A DNA stretch of 16,875 nt from assembly GCA_964579415.1 (NCBI GenBank), contig CAZOGW010000064.1:1-16875 (forward strand). Direction: 5' to 3'. Positions 1-5,397 of the stretch are shown here, in pieces (within the stretch, counting starts at the first letter, position 1; each line of letters starts with the position of its first letter). The notes under the pieces are model-generated. The model ran no database searches, was not told where the DNA came from, and worked only from the letters and a program-made list of their open reading frames with translations. A program made the translations under genes and the position numbers. The stretch is from CAZOGW01 sp964579415 (GTDB lineage Bacteria > Actinomycetota > Acidimicrobiia > Spongiisociales > UBA5794).

Positions 1-47
1 GACCTCTACCGTGTCAAGGTAGCGCTCTCCCACTGAGCTAAGCGCCC
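1..47 (-). tRNA. tRNA-Val(GAC), 3' part cut off by the window edge
   Basis: Read on the minus strand from 47, the sequence gives the acceptor strand GGGCGCT, a D arm with GCTCAGTGGGAGAGC, and an anticodon stem CTACC/GGTAG closing the loop TTGACAC. The anticodon GAC (positions 15-13) reads valine codons. The variable region, T arm and 3' acceptor strand lie beyond position 1. It is the last of three tRNA genes transcribed in the same direction. A Gly-Cys-Val tRNA cluster is common in actinobacteria. Confidence 0.9.
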
Positions 48-108
48 GGTCGATCGACAGTTTACGCCGCGTGGGACGTGGGTGTCCTCGCCCGGCACGG
101 CCGATCCG

Positions 109-179
109 AGGCGACGCCGGGAATCGAACCCGGGTAGAGGGTTTTGCAGACCCTTGCCTAACCACTCGGCCACGTCGCC
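109..179 (-). tRNA. tRNA-Cys(GCA)
   Basis: The minus strand folds as a full cloverleaf. Acceptor strands GGCGACG (from 179) and CGTCGCC pair, the anticodon stem GGGT/ACCC closes a loop with anticodon GCA, and the T arm carries GGTTCGATTCC. The discriminator base is U (position 109), as expected for bacterial tRNA-Cys. No CCA is encoded, so it must be added after transcription. The gene lies between tRNA-Gly and tRNA-Val and is probably in the same transcript. Confidence 0.95.
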
Positions 180-266
180 GTCGATCACAAGAAGAGGCGG
201 TCCGCCGGACCGCCTCGACACAGGGAGATCCGAGTTGCGCGGCGCAAGCGCACCGTCGTCTCCTCG

Positions 267-339
267 AGCGGACGACCGGGTTCGAACCGGCGACCTCAAC
301 CTTGGCAAGGTTGCGCTCTACCAACTGAGCTACGTCCGC
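267..339 (-). tRNA. tRNA-Gly(GCC)
   Basis: The minus strand folds as a full cloverleaf. Acceptor strands GCGGACG and CGTCCGC pair, the D arm contains GCTCAGTTGGTAGAGC, and the anticodon stem CAACC/GGTTG closes the loop TTGCCAA with anticodon GCC. The T arm has GGTTCGAACC. The discriminator is U (position 267), as usual for bacterial tRNA-Gly, and no CCA is encoded. It is the first gene of the tRNA cluster and lies directly downstream of a recognisable promoter. Confidence 0.95.
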
Positions 340-350
340 CTGATCGGGCC

Positions 351-378
351 ATTGTAGCCATACGGGACGCTGTTCCAA
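351..378 (-). promoter_or_regulatory. Promoter of the Gly-Cys-Val tRNA cluster
   Basis: On the minus strand, TTGGAA (378-373) is followed after 16 bases by TACAAT (356-351), five of six matches to TATAAT. Transcription should start near 344, a few bases before the mature tRNA-Gly 5' end at 339. The good -10 element and short distance fit a strong stable-RNA promoter. It sits in the 55-base gap after the dut stop codon, where no clear terminator is visible. Confidence 0.65.
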
Positions 379-394
379 GTTGCCCGGCGGCCCC

Positions 395-823
395 TCACCG
401 GCCCGAGGAGCCGAAGCCTCCGGCGCCACGCTCAGAGTCGGGGAGGGCCTCGACGGGCTCGAATTCGGGTGTGACGAAGGGGACGACGACCAGCTGGGCG
501 ATGCGCTCCCCCCGCTCCAGGACCACCGGCTCGCTGCCGTGGTTGATGGCGATGACCTGTAGCTCGCCCCGGTACCCGGAGTCGACGATGCCGGGGGCGT
601 TGACCATGGATATGCCGTGGCGGATGGCCAGCCCGCTGCGGGGCGTCACCATGCCGACGTGCCCGGGTGGCACCGCGATGGCGATCCCGGTGGGGATGAG
701 CCGCCGCTCGCCGGGAGCCAGGGTGGTGGTGACGGTGGCTCTCAGGTCGACACCGGCGTCTCCCTCGTGAGCGGGCTCGGGCAGGGGAAACTCGGAATCG
801 AGGCGGAGGACAGGTATCTTCAT
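395..823 (-). CDS. dut: Deoxyuridine 5'-triphosphate nucleotidohydrolase (dUTPase)
   Basis: The product hydrolyses dUTP to dUMP and pyrophosphate, which keeps uracil out of DNA and supplies dUMP for thymidylate synthesis; it acts as a cytosolic homotrimer. The 142-residue protein has all five trimeric dUTPase motifs: DAGVDLRA (22-29), PRSGLA (61-66), NAPGIVDSGYRGE (75-87, with the catalytic Asp81 and substrate-stacking Tyr84), RGERIAQLVVV (104-114) and the glycine-rich C-terminal motif RGAGGFGSSG (132-141). Length is normal for the family. The ATG at 823 is preceded by GGGGAGA about 11 bases upstream. The gene is divergent from the membrane-protein gene starting at 870, so the two share a short control region of under 50 bases. 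No LexA box is visible there. Confidence 0.97.
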   Translation of the reverse strand: MKIPVLRLDSEFPLPEPAHEGDAGVDLRATVTTTLAPGERRLIPTGIAIAVPPGHVGMVTPRSGLAIRHGISMVNAPGIVDSGYRGELQVIAINHGSEPVVLERGERIAQLVVVPFVTPEFEPVEALPDSERGAGGFGSSGR

Positions 824-869
824 GGGCTACGGATTCTCCCCGTCGGTCAGGTCAGGGGCAAACACACCG

Positions 870-1916
870 ATGACATCACGTCGATCACCCAGCAGCACCC
901 AACGTCTCCCCGGCAACGACGGGGCCTGGTTCCTCAAGGCCGTCGGCGTCGACGACTCGGTGACCGATCTGTCCGACGTCGACGGGGACGCCTCCAACAC
1001 CTCCGAGCTGGTGCAGGAGCTGTGGGAGGCGGACGGGCAGCGCATCGACGTCGCCTGGACACCGGGCGAGCTCGATCCCACCGTGCAGAGGAACCGCTCC
1101 TTCCGCTGGCCCATGGTGTTCCTCGGGGTCCTGCTGCTGGTGGGCGCCGTCCTCGGCGCGCTGTGGCTGCCGGGCACCTCGGTGCGCCGCGCCAACACCG
1201 TCGCCATCGAGTACGAGACGGCATTGGGATCGATGCTGAATTCCCTCCCCGCCGCCCAGCAGACTCTGGCGGCCCTCACCGAGCCCACCGCCGATGTGAG
1301 CCAGTTCGCCGCCGAGCTGGACTCCATCACGGCCCTGCGCACCAACGCCGACGACGCCATGACGCTCGCCTCCGATCCGCTCCCCACCCCGTGGCCGCTG
1401 GCCCCGAAGGCGCCCCTGGAAGAGCTGGCGCCGTTCCGCGACTCGCTGGCCCGCCAGGGCGCCTCCACCGAGTCCATCGCCCGCCGCCTCGCCGCCGTGC
1501 TCGAATACCGGATGGCCGCCGAGGGCTTCCTCGTCATTCCGGTGCTTCCCACCGAACCAGGTGAGGATCTGGCCGCACTGTCGGAGCAACTCGCCACCGT
1601 CGCCGCCGACTCCGCCACCGCACTCACCGAGATGCCCGACGACCCGGCGCTGGTGGGCCACAAGGCGGCGTCCCAGGAGCTGCTGGAGCGTTTCACCACC
1701 TGGCAGGTCGCGTATGTCGATGCGCTCCGCAACGATGACACCGACCAGGCCGAGATCCTGGTCACCGAGATGCAGACGGCCCGCGCCGAGCTCGACACGC
1801 TGATGATGGAGGCGCTGGCGGAGATCCGGTCTTCGGTCGACGAAGGAATCATCTCCCTAGCCTCCACGCTGGAGGAGACCATCGGCGAACTGGTGTCCAC
1901 CGGCGGGATCGCCTGA
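870..1916 (+). CDS. Single-pass membrane protein of unknown function
   Basis: I do not recognise the family. The predicted 348-residue protein has a polar, acidic N-terminal segment (about 1-78), one strongly hydrophobic segment (about 80-100, WPMVFLGVLLL followed by VGAVLGALWL), and a C-terminal region of about 245 residues rich in Ala, Glu, Leu and Thr that looks largely alpha-helical. There is no signal-peptide cleavage site, no lipobox and no catalytic motif that I can see. By the positive-inside rule the sequence is ambiguous, with Arg on both sides (RNRSFR before, VRR after). The ATG at 870 is preferred over 822, because 822 lies inside the dut start codon region and would overlap its ribosome-binding site. 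A weak GGGG lies upstream. The frame shows the strong third-position GC bias of a real gene. It ends three bases from the convergent nrdR stop codon. Confidence 0.75.
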   Translation: MTSRRSPSSTQRLPGNDGAWFLKAVGVDDSVTDLSDVDGDASNTSELVQELWEADGQRIDVAWTPGELDPTVQRNRSFRWPMVFLGVLLLVGAVLGALWLPGTSVRRANTVAIEYETALGSMLNSLPAAQQTLAALTEPTADVSQFAAELDSITALRTNADDAMTLASDPLPTPWPLAPKAPLEELAPFRDSLARQGASTESIARRLAAVLEYRMAAEGFLVIPVLPTEPGEDLAALSEQLATVAADSATALTEMPDDPALVGHKAASQELLERFTTWQVAYVDALRNDDTDQAEILVTEMQTARAELDTLMMEALAEIRSSVDEGIISLASTLEETIGELVSTGGIA

Positions 1917-1919
1917 CCG

Positions 1920-2390
1920 CTACGCGTCGCTCTCCATGGCGGCCACCTCACGCTCGAAGTCGCTGGCCCCGGTGAACTCCTTGTAGACAGAGGCGAAGCG
2001 AAGGTAGGCGACTTCGTCGACGACACGCAGGCCGTCGAGAACCAGGGCACCGATCTCATCGGCGGGAACCTCGGGCCCCAGGTCGGCGACACGCTGCTCG
2101 ATACCGCTCAGCAGGCTCTCCACCACCCCGGCGGGAACGGGACGGTCCGCCAGGGCCCGCTCCACGCCGTGGCGGAGCTTGGCGGCGTCGAAGGGCTCCA
2201 GGGCGCCGCTGCGCTTGCGCACCTGGAGGACGATGGCGGGTCGCTCGAAGGTGGTGAAACGGCGCCCGCACACGGTGCAGTGACGGCGTCGCCGGATCGC
2301 CGAGCCACCGTCGGCGGGACGGCTGTCGACGACGCGAGTGTCAGGAGTGGCGCAATGCGGGCACAACATGTTGTGGTCAGGGTACTGCAT
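1920..2390 (-). CDS. nrdR: Transcriptional repressor NrdR
   Basis: NrdR is a zinc-ribbon, ATP-cone repressor that senses ATP/dATP and represses ribonucleotide reductase genes by binding NrdR boxes. The 156-residue protein has an N-terminal zinc ribbon with CPHC (Cys10, Cys13) and CTVC (Cys38, Cys41), the basic RRRRHC stretch and FTTFER motif, followed by an ATP-cone domain (about 56-146) starting IVLQVRKRSGALEPFD. Most family members begin MxCPxC, which corresponds to the internal ATG at 2369. The ATG at 2390 is kept because a GGGAG lies just before it and none precedes 2369. The gene follows the LysM gene by 48 bases on the same strand, as in mycobacteria (Rv2719c-Rv2718c), so SOS induction could carry into nrdR. 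Confidence 0.96.
   Translation of the reverse strand: MQYPDHNMLCPHCATPDTRVVDSRPADGGSAIRRRRHCTVCGRRFTTFERPAIVLQVRKRSGALEPFDAAKLRHGVERALADRPVPAGVVESLLSGIEQRVADLGPEVPADEIGALVLDGLRVVDEVAYLRFASVYKEFTGASDFEREVAAMESDA
2361..2376. promoter_or_regulatory. NrdR-box-like palindrome at the start of nrdR
   Basis: GCACAACATGTTGTGG contains a perfect 14-base palindrome, CACAACATGTTGTG (2362-2375). It matches 12 of 16 positions of the NrdR-box consensus as I remember it, acaCwAtATaTwGtgt. It covers the second possible start codon (ATG at 2369), so it could serve for autoregulation. Against this, NrdR boxes usually occur in pairs about three helical turns apart, and I see no partner. The site also encodes the conserved His-Asn-Met-Leu-Cys stretch, so the match may be chance. 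Confidence 0.35.
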
Positions 2391-2438
2391 GCTCCCTGCC
2401 CACCCACCGAATCACACCGCCAGGTCCGGGCGATGGAT

Positions 2439-2729
2439 TCAGGACGGAGGGAGCCGCAATGTCTGCCCGGCACGGATGGTGCTGCCCTCGAGGCCACTCA
2501 GCTCACGGATGTCGGCCACGGTGCGGCGCACGTCACCGCCGTCAGGTGTGTGCGCTTCGGCGATGTCCCAAAGCGTCTCGCCGGGACGCACCTGGTGTTC
2601 CACCATCGCCCGGTCGGCCGCGCCGTCGCCGCCGAAGGCCGGCACCGAGGAAGTCAGGAGGAGCAGCACGACGACGGCCGTCAGGACGAAAGCCAACGCT
2701 CTATACGAGACTGCGGGCTGCCGTGTCAT
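2439..2729 (-). CDS. Small membrane-anchored LysM protein, probable SOS cell-division inhibitor (YneA/Rv2719c-like)
   Basis: The 96-residue protein has a short basic N-terminus, one hydrophobic segment (about 11-31, ALAFVLTAVVVLLLLTSSVP) that is either a membrane anchor or an uncleaved signal, a short linker, and one C-terminal LysM domain (about 43-93, from VEHQVRPGETLWDIAEAH to IRAGQTLRLP). LysM binds peptidoglycan. In Bacillus (YneA), mycobacteria (Rv2719c) and, functionally, Corynebacterium (DivS), a small protein encoded beside lexA blocks division during DNA damage. Position and LexA boxes suggest the same role here, by inference. The ATG at 2729 has an excellent AGGAGGAG four bases upstream (2741-2734). 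A longer open frame reaching 3107 would run through the lexA control region and lacks this support. nrdR follows 48 bases downstream. Confidence 0.88.
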   Translation of the reverse strand: MTRQPAVSYRALAFVLTAVVVLLLLTSSVPAFGGDGAADRAMVEHQVRPGETLWDIAEAHTPDGGDVRRTVADIRELSGLEGSTIRAGQTLRLPPS

Positions 2730-2927
2730 GATGCTCCTCCTGGTCCTTCCCTGTGCGGGCGCCCACGTGTGGGATGGGGCGCCTTGGCGTGTGTGAGAGT
2801 GGGCAGCTCTCACACGGCCGAACATATCGCCGGGGTGTGACATATTTCCCCGCGGCCCGGGGGCCGCTCTCCCTGATGTCACCCGCCCGTCACTCCCGTG
2901 GGCGGTGACCCGGCGACCGTCGTGAGC
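2730..2927 (-). other. Long, structured 5' leader of the LysM gene
   Basis: These about 200 bases between the likely start site and the LysM gene hold no convincing gene. On the minus strand they can form a 7-bp GC stem, GCGGCCC/GGGCCGC with a very tight loop (2852-2867), and a 9-bp stem, GTGTGAGAG/CTCTCACAC with a 7-base loop (2791-2815). Neither is followed by a U-run, so they do not look like standard intrinsic terminators. I looked for a c-di-AMP (ydaO) riboswitch, common before actinobacterial LysM genes, and did not find its conserved core. Confidence 0.4.
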
Positions 2928-2933
2928 AAGATA
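2928..2933 (-). promoter_or_regulatory. -10 element of the SOS promoter for the LysM gene
   Basis: TATCTT on the minus strand (2933-2928) directly abuts LexA box 1 (2934-2947), so bound LexA would cover the promoter spacer. The -35 region is poor (CCGTTG at 17 bases). Transcription would start near 2921. Confidence 0.5.
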
Positions 2934-2947
2934 CGAACGCATGTTCG
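2934..2947. promoter_or_regulatory. LexA box 1 (SOS operator)
   Basis: CGAACGCATGTTCG fits the Gram-positive/actinobacterial LexA consensus CGAAC-N4-GTTCG with both arms perfect. It adjoins the -10 element of the LysM gene and probably mainly controls that promoter. Confidence 0.92.
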
Positions 2948-2965
2948 GCACAACGGCAACAGTAC

Positions 2966-2979
2966 CGAACGCGTGTTCC
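2966..2979. promoter_or_regulatory. LexA box 2 (SOS operator)
   Basis: CGAACGCGTGTTCC has a perfect left arm and one mismatch in the right arm. It lies between the two divergent promoters. Its centre is 32 bases (about three helical turns) from box 1 and 24 from box 3, so LexA dimers could occupy all three boxes at once. Confidence 0.88.
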
Positions 2980-2989
2980 CATGTCAAGA

Positions 2990-3003
2990 CGAACATATGT
3001 TTG
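2990..3003. promoter_or_regulatory. LexA box 3 (SOS operator)
   Basis: CGAACATATGTTTG has a perfect left arm and one mismatch in the right arm. It overlaps the -35 element proposed for lexA (3001-3006), which fits negative autoregulation. Confidence 0.88.
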
Positions 3004-3029
3004 GTAACCGGGCGAGAACGCGATAAACT
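3001..3029 (+). promoter_or_regulatory. lexA promoter
   Basis: TTGGTA (3001-3006), a 17-base spacer and TAAACT (3024-3029) make a plausible housekeeping promoter with the TAnnnT -10 typical of actinobacteria. LexA box 3 overlaps its -35 element. The leader to the lexA ATG is about 58 bases. Confidence 0.55.
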
Positions 3030-3093
3030 CACTTCGCGGAGTACACAGGCCGGCCACGGGAGCGCAGGCGGGCCAGCGAAAGGAAGCAGGGCC

Positions 3094-3726
3094 ATGGATC
3101 GCAGCACACTGAGCGTGAGGCAGCAGCAGATCCTCGACTACATCCTGGAGACGGTGGCCGCCCGCGGTTACCCGCCGGCGGTGCGCGAGATCGGCGAGGC
3201 GGTGGGGCTGAGCTCCCCCTCGACGGTGCACAGCCACCTGTCCACCCTGGTGCGCGAGGGCTTCATCCGCAGGGACCCGACCAAGCCACGCGCCATCGAG
3301 GTCCTCGACCACGCCCGGACCGAGGGGTCGATGGTGCGGGCCGCGGTGCGGGACGTGCCGCTGGTGGGACGTATCGCCGCCGGCTCGCCGCTGCTGGCCG
3401 AGGAGGACATCGAGGAGATCTACCCGCTGCCCACCGATCTGGTGGGGAGCGACCCGGTGTTCATGCTGTCGGTGCGCGGCGAATCGATGATCGACGCCGG
3501 CATCCTCGACGGCGACTACGTGGTGGTCCGCCGACAGCCCGAGGCCCGGGACGGACAGATCGTGGCGGCGTTGATCAACGGCGAGGAAGCCACGGTCAAG
3601 CGCCTACAGCGCCTCGACGGGCGGGTCGTGCTCAAGTCGGAGAACCCGGACTTCCCGCCGATGGTGTTCAGCGACGGCGTGGAGATCCTGGGTCTGGTCG
3701 TCGCCGTGCTGCGCCGGGTGGTCTGA
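3094..3726 (+). CDS. lexA: LexA repressor, self-cleaving SOS regulator
   Basis: LexA represses SOS genes as a dimer and cuts itself when RecA filaments form on single-stranded DNA. The 210-residue protein has an N-terminal winged-helix domain (about 1-70, with the recognition region SSPSTVHSHLSTLVREGFIRR) and a C-terminal S24 peptidase domain. The scissile bond is Ala96-Gly97 in RIAAGSP, the nucleophile is Ser131 in GESM, and the general base is Lys169 in EEATVKR. All are intact, so it should be RecA-responsive. The ATG at 3094 is chosen because it begins MDRSTLSVRQQQILDYI, typical of the family, and follows AAAGGA. An upstream start at 2941 would lie inside LexA box 1. It ends seven bases from the convergent dapF stop codon. 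Confidence 0.98.
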   Translation: MDRSTLSVRQQQILDYILETVAARGYPPAVREIGEAVGLSSPSTVHSHLSTLVREGFIRRDPTKPRAIEVLDHARTEGSMVRAAVRDVPLVGRIAAGSPLLAEEDIEEIYPLPTDLVGSDPVFMLSVRGESMIDAGILDGDYVVVRRQPEARDGQIVAALINGEEATVKRLQRLDGRVVLKSENPDFPPMVFSDGVEILGLVVAVLRRVV

Positions 3727-3733
3727 GCTCGGC

Positions 3734-4492
3734 TCAACCCCAGGTGCCGCAGAACACGGTGCGGGCCGGGCCCTCGATCCAGGCACCGTCCCTGTCCAGG
3801 TCGACCACCAGCTCACCGCCGGGAAGTTCCACCGTGGTGCGGGCCGCTCCTCCCGCTTCCCGGTGCACCAGGTAGGCGGTGGCGGCGGCGCCGGTGCCGC
3901 AGGCCAGCGTCTCACCCACTCCCCTCTCCCACACCCGGAGGCGGACCCGGTCGGGGGCGACTACGGCGGCGAACTCGACATTGGTGCCGGCGGCGAAGCG
4001 GGCGTCGGTTTCCAGCTCCGGGCCCAGTGAGGTGACCGGCGCGGTAGCCGGGTCGTCGACGAGGATCACCGCATGGGGGTTGCCGACCGAAACCGGGTGC
4101 ACCACGTGTCCCCGGTGCTCGAAGGCGACGCCGGGCCCGTCCCCCGGTGTTCCCAGCAGGGCGCGCACGTTGCCGTCGGCGAGGATTTCCACCGGCAGGT
4201 CCCCGACGGCGGTCTCCACCATGAAGGCGGCGCCCGACACCCAGCCGAGGTCGTAGCCGAAGCGGGCCACACAGCGAAGGCCGTTGCCGCACATCTCGGC
4301 GGCGCTGCCGTCGGCGTTGCGGTAGTGCATGGCAATCCGGTCCGGGGCGACGGGCGTGACGACGAGTACGCCGTCGGCGCCGATGCCGTGACGGCGGTCG
4401 CACCAGGCGGCCACCTCGTCGGAGGAGACGTCCCGGGGACCCTCGATCACCACGAAGTCGTTCCCCAGGCCCTCCATCTTCACGAATTCCAT
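3734..4492 (-). CDS. dapF: Diaminopimelate epimerase
   Basis: DapF is a PLP-independent epimerase that converts LL- to meso-diaminopimelate, a peptidoglycan cross-linking residue and the lysine precursor. The 252-residue protein has two mirror-image halves, each with a catalytic cysteine: Cys68 in EMCGNGLRC and Cys198 in LACGTGAAA. Substrate-binding stretches KMEGLGNDFVV (5-15), GADG (38-41), HYRNADGS (56-63) and VSVGNPHAV (134-142) are present. Length is slightly short of the usual 270 or so. The ATG at 4492 has GAGGAGG about four bases upstream and overlaps the 3' end of miaA by 13 bases, so translation is probably coupled. A link to lysine or cell-wall genes is not visible locally; the miaB-miaA-dapF order is common in actinobacteria. 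Confidence 0.97.
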   Translation of the reverse strand: MEFVKMEGLGNDFVVIEGPRDVSSDEVAAWCDRRHGIGADGVLVVTPVAPDRIAMHYRNADGSAAEMCGNGLRCVARFGYDLGWVSGAAFMVETAVGDLPVEILADGNVRALLGTPGDGPGVAFEHRGHVVHPVSVGNPHAVILVDDPATAPVTSLGPELETDARFAAGTNVEFAAVVAPDRVRLRVWERGVGETLACGTGAAATAYLVHREAGGAARTTVELPGGELVVDLDRDGAWIEGPARTVFCGTWG

Positions 4493-5397
4493 GGCGCCTC
4501 CTCGACGGCTGTGGCGGCCCGGTGTGCCCGCACCGACGGGTCGTCGTCCCAGGGTATCCAGGTGATACGGGGATCCCGGCCGAAGAAGGTGCGCTGCCTC
4601 TTCGCCAGGCCCAGCGTGGCCCGGATGGCCGCCTCCCGACCGGCCTCCACCTCCCGCTCCCCCCGCACCACCGGCAACAGTTCCTTGTAGCCGACGGCCT
4701 GCGCCGCGGTGCGCCCCAGGCGCCCGTCGAGGCCGGCGACCTCGTCGAGGAGGCCGGCGGCGAGCATGGCGTCGAGGCGCCGCTCCACCCGGACCGCCAG
4801 CCGCTCACCGGGATCGACCCCGACCGCGATGTGCGGTACCTGGGCCCGGTAGGCGGCGAGCGCCTGCGCCTCAGGGGTGGCGGCCCGGGCAGTGGGGGTG
4901 AGGCCGGTGAGGCGCAGCACCTCGACGGCGCGCACCACCCGCCGCGGGTTGGCCATGTCGACGTGGTGGGCGGCGCCGGGGTCGGCCGCGACCAGTTCGC
5001 CGGCCAGCACGCCGGCGGGTACCTGCTCCAGTTCTGCCCTCAGCCCGGGGTCGGAGGGGGCAAAGGTGAGCGGGTCGACCAGGGCCCGGTAGTGGAGCCC
5101 GGATCCGCCGGCGACGATCGCGGCCCGCTCCCCCGCCGCCAGGGCGTCGAGGACGCTCCGGCCGCGGCGCTGGAACTCTGCGGCGGTGACCTCGTCTGCT
5201 GGGTCGGCGATGTCGACCAGGTGGTGCGGGACGCGGCGGCGGGTCCCTGGGTCGGGTTTGGCGGTGCCGATGTCCATCCCCCGGTACACCTGCATCGAGT
5301 CCACCGACACCACCTCACCGCCCAGGGTCTCGGCGAGGTGGAGGGCCAGGTCCGACTTGCCCGAGGCGGTAGGCCCGACGACGGCGACGACGGTCAG
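4480..5397 (-). CDS. miaA: tRNA dimethylallyltransferase, probable CTG start
   Basis: MiaA transfers the dimethylallyl group of dimethylallyl diphosphate to N6 of A37 in tRNAs reading UNN codons, giving i6A, the substrate of MiaB. The reading frame carries the P-loop GPTASGKS (residues 8-15 from the CTG), the VDSMQVYRGMDIGTAKP motif with the catalytic Asp33, GGSGLHYRAL, and a C-terminal KRQRTFFGRDPRITW segment. The first ATG, GTG or TTG in the frame is a GTG at 5313, but starting there would delete the P-loop. The family-typical N-terminus (M)TVVAVVGPTASGKS begins at a CTG at 5397. That codon overlaps the miaB stop as CTGA and has GGGGAG nine bases upstream (5412-5407). With this start the protein has 305 residues, the usual length. 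A sequencing error at the codon is the alternative. Confidence 0.92.
   Translation of the reverse strand: MTVVAVVGPTASGKSDLALHLAETLGGEVVSVDSMQVYRGMDIGTAKPDPGTRRRVPHHLVDIADPADEVTAAEFQRRGRSVLDALAAGERAAIVAGGSGLHYRALVDPLTFAPSDPGLRAELEQVPAGVLAGELVAADPGAAHHVDMANPRRVVRAVEVLRLTGLTPTARAATPEAQALAAYRAQVPHIAVGVDPGERLAVRVERRLDAMLAAGLLDEVAGLDGRLGRTAAQAVGYKELLPVVRGEREVEAGREAAIRATLGLAKRQRTFFGRDPRITWIPWDDDPSVRAHRAATAVEEAPWNS

Noticed and set aside
2818..2831. Fourth LexA box, CGAACATAT followed by CGCC
   Set aside because: Only the left arm matches; the right arm GTTCG is missing, so it is at best a half-site.
2730..2927. c-di-AMP (ydaO) riboswitch in the leader of the LysM gene
   Set aside because: Such riboswitches often precede actinobacterial LysM genes, but the conserved core sequences are not present here.
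2941..3093. ATG at 2941 as the lexA start
   Set aside because: It lies within LexA box 1 and ahead of the lexA promoter; the added residues are not LexA-like and the ATG at 3094 has a good ribosome-binding site.
4480..5313. GTG at 5313 as the miaA start
   Set aside because: It removes the P-loop and leaves a truncated enzyme, although the P-loop is encoded in frame immediately upstream.
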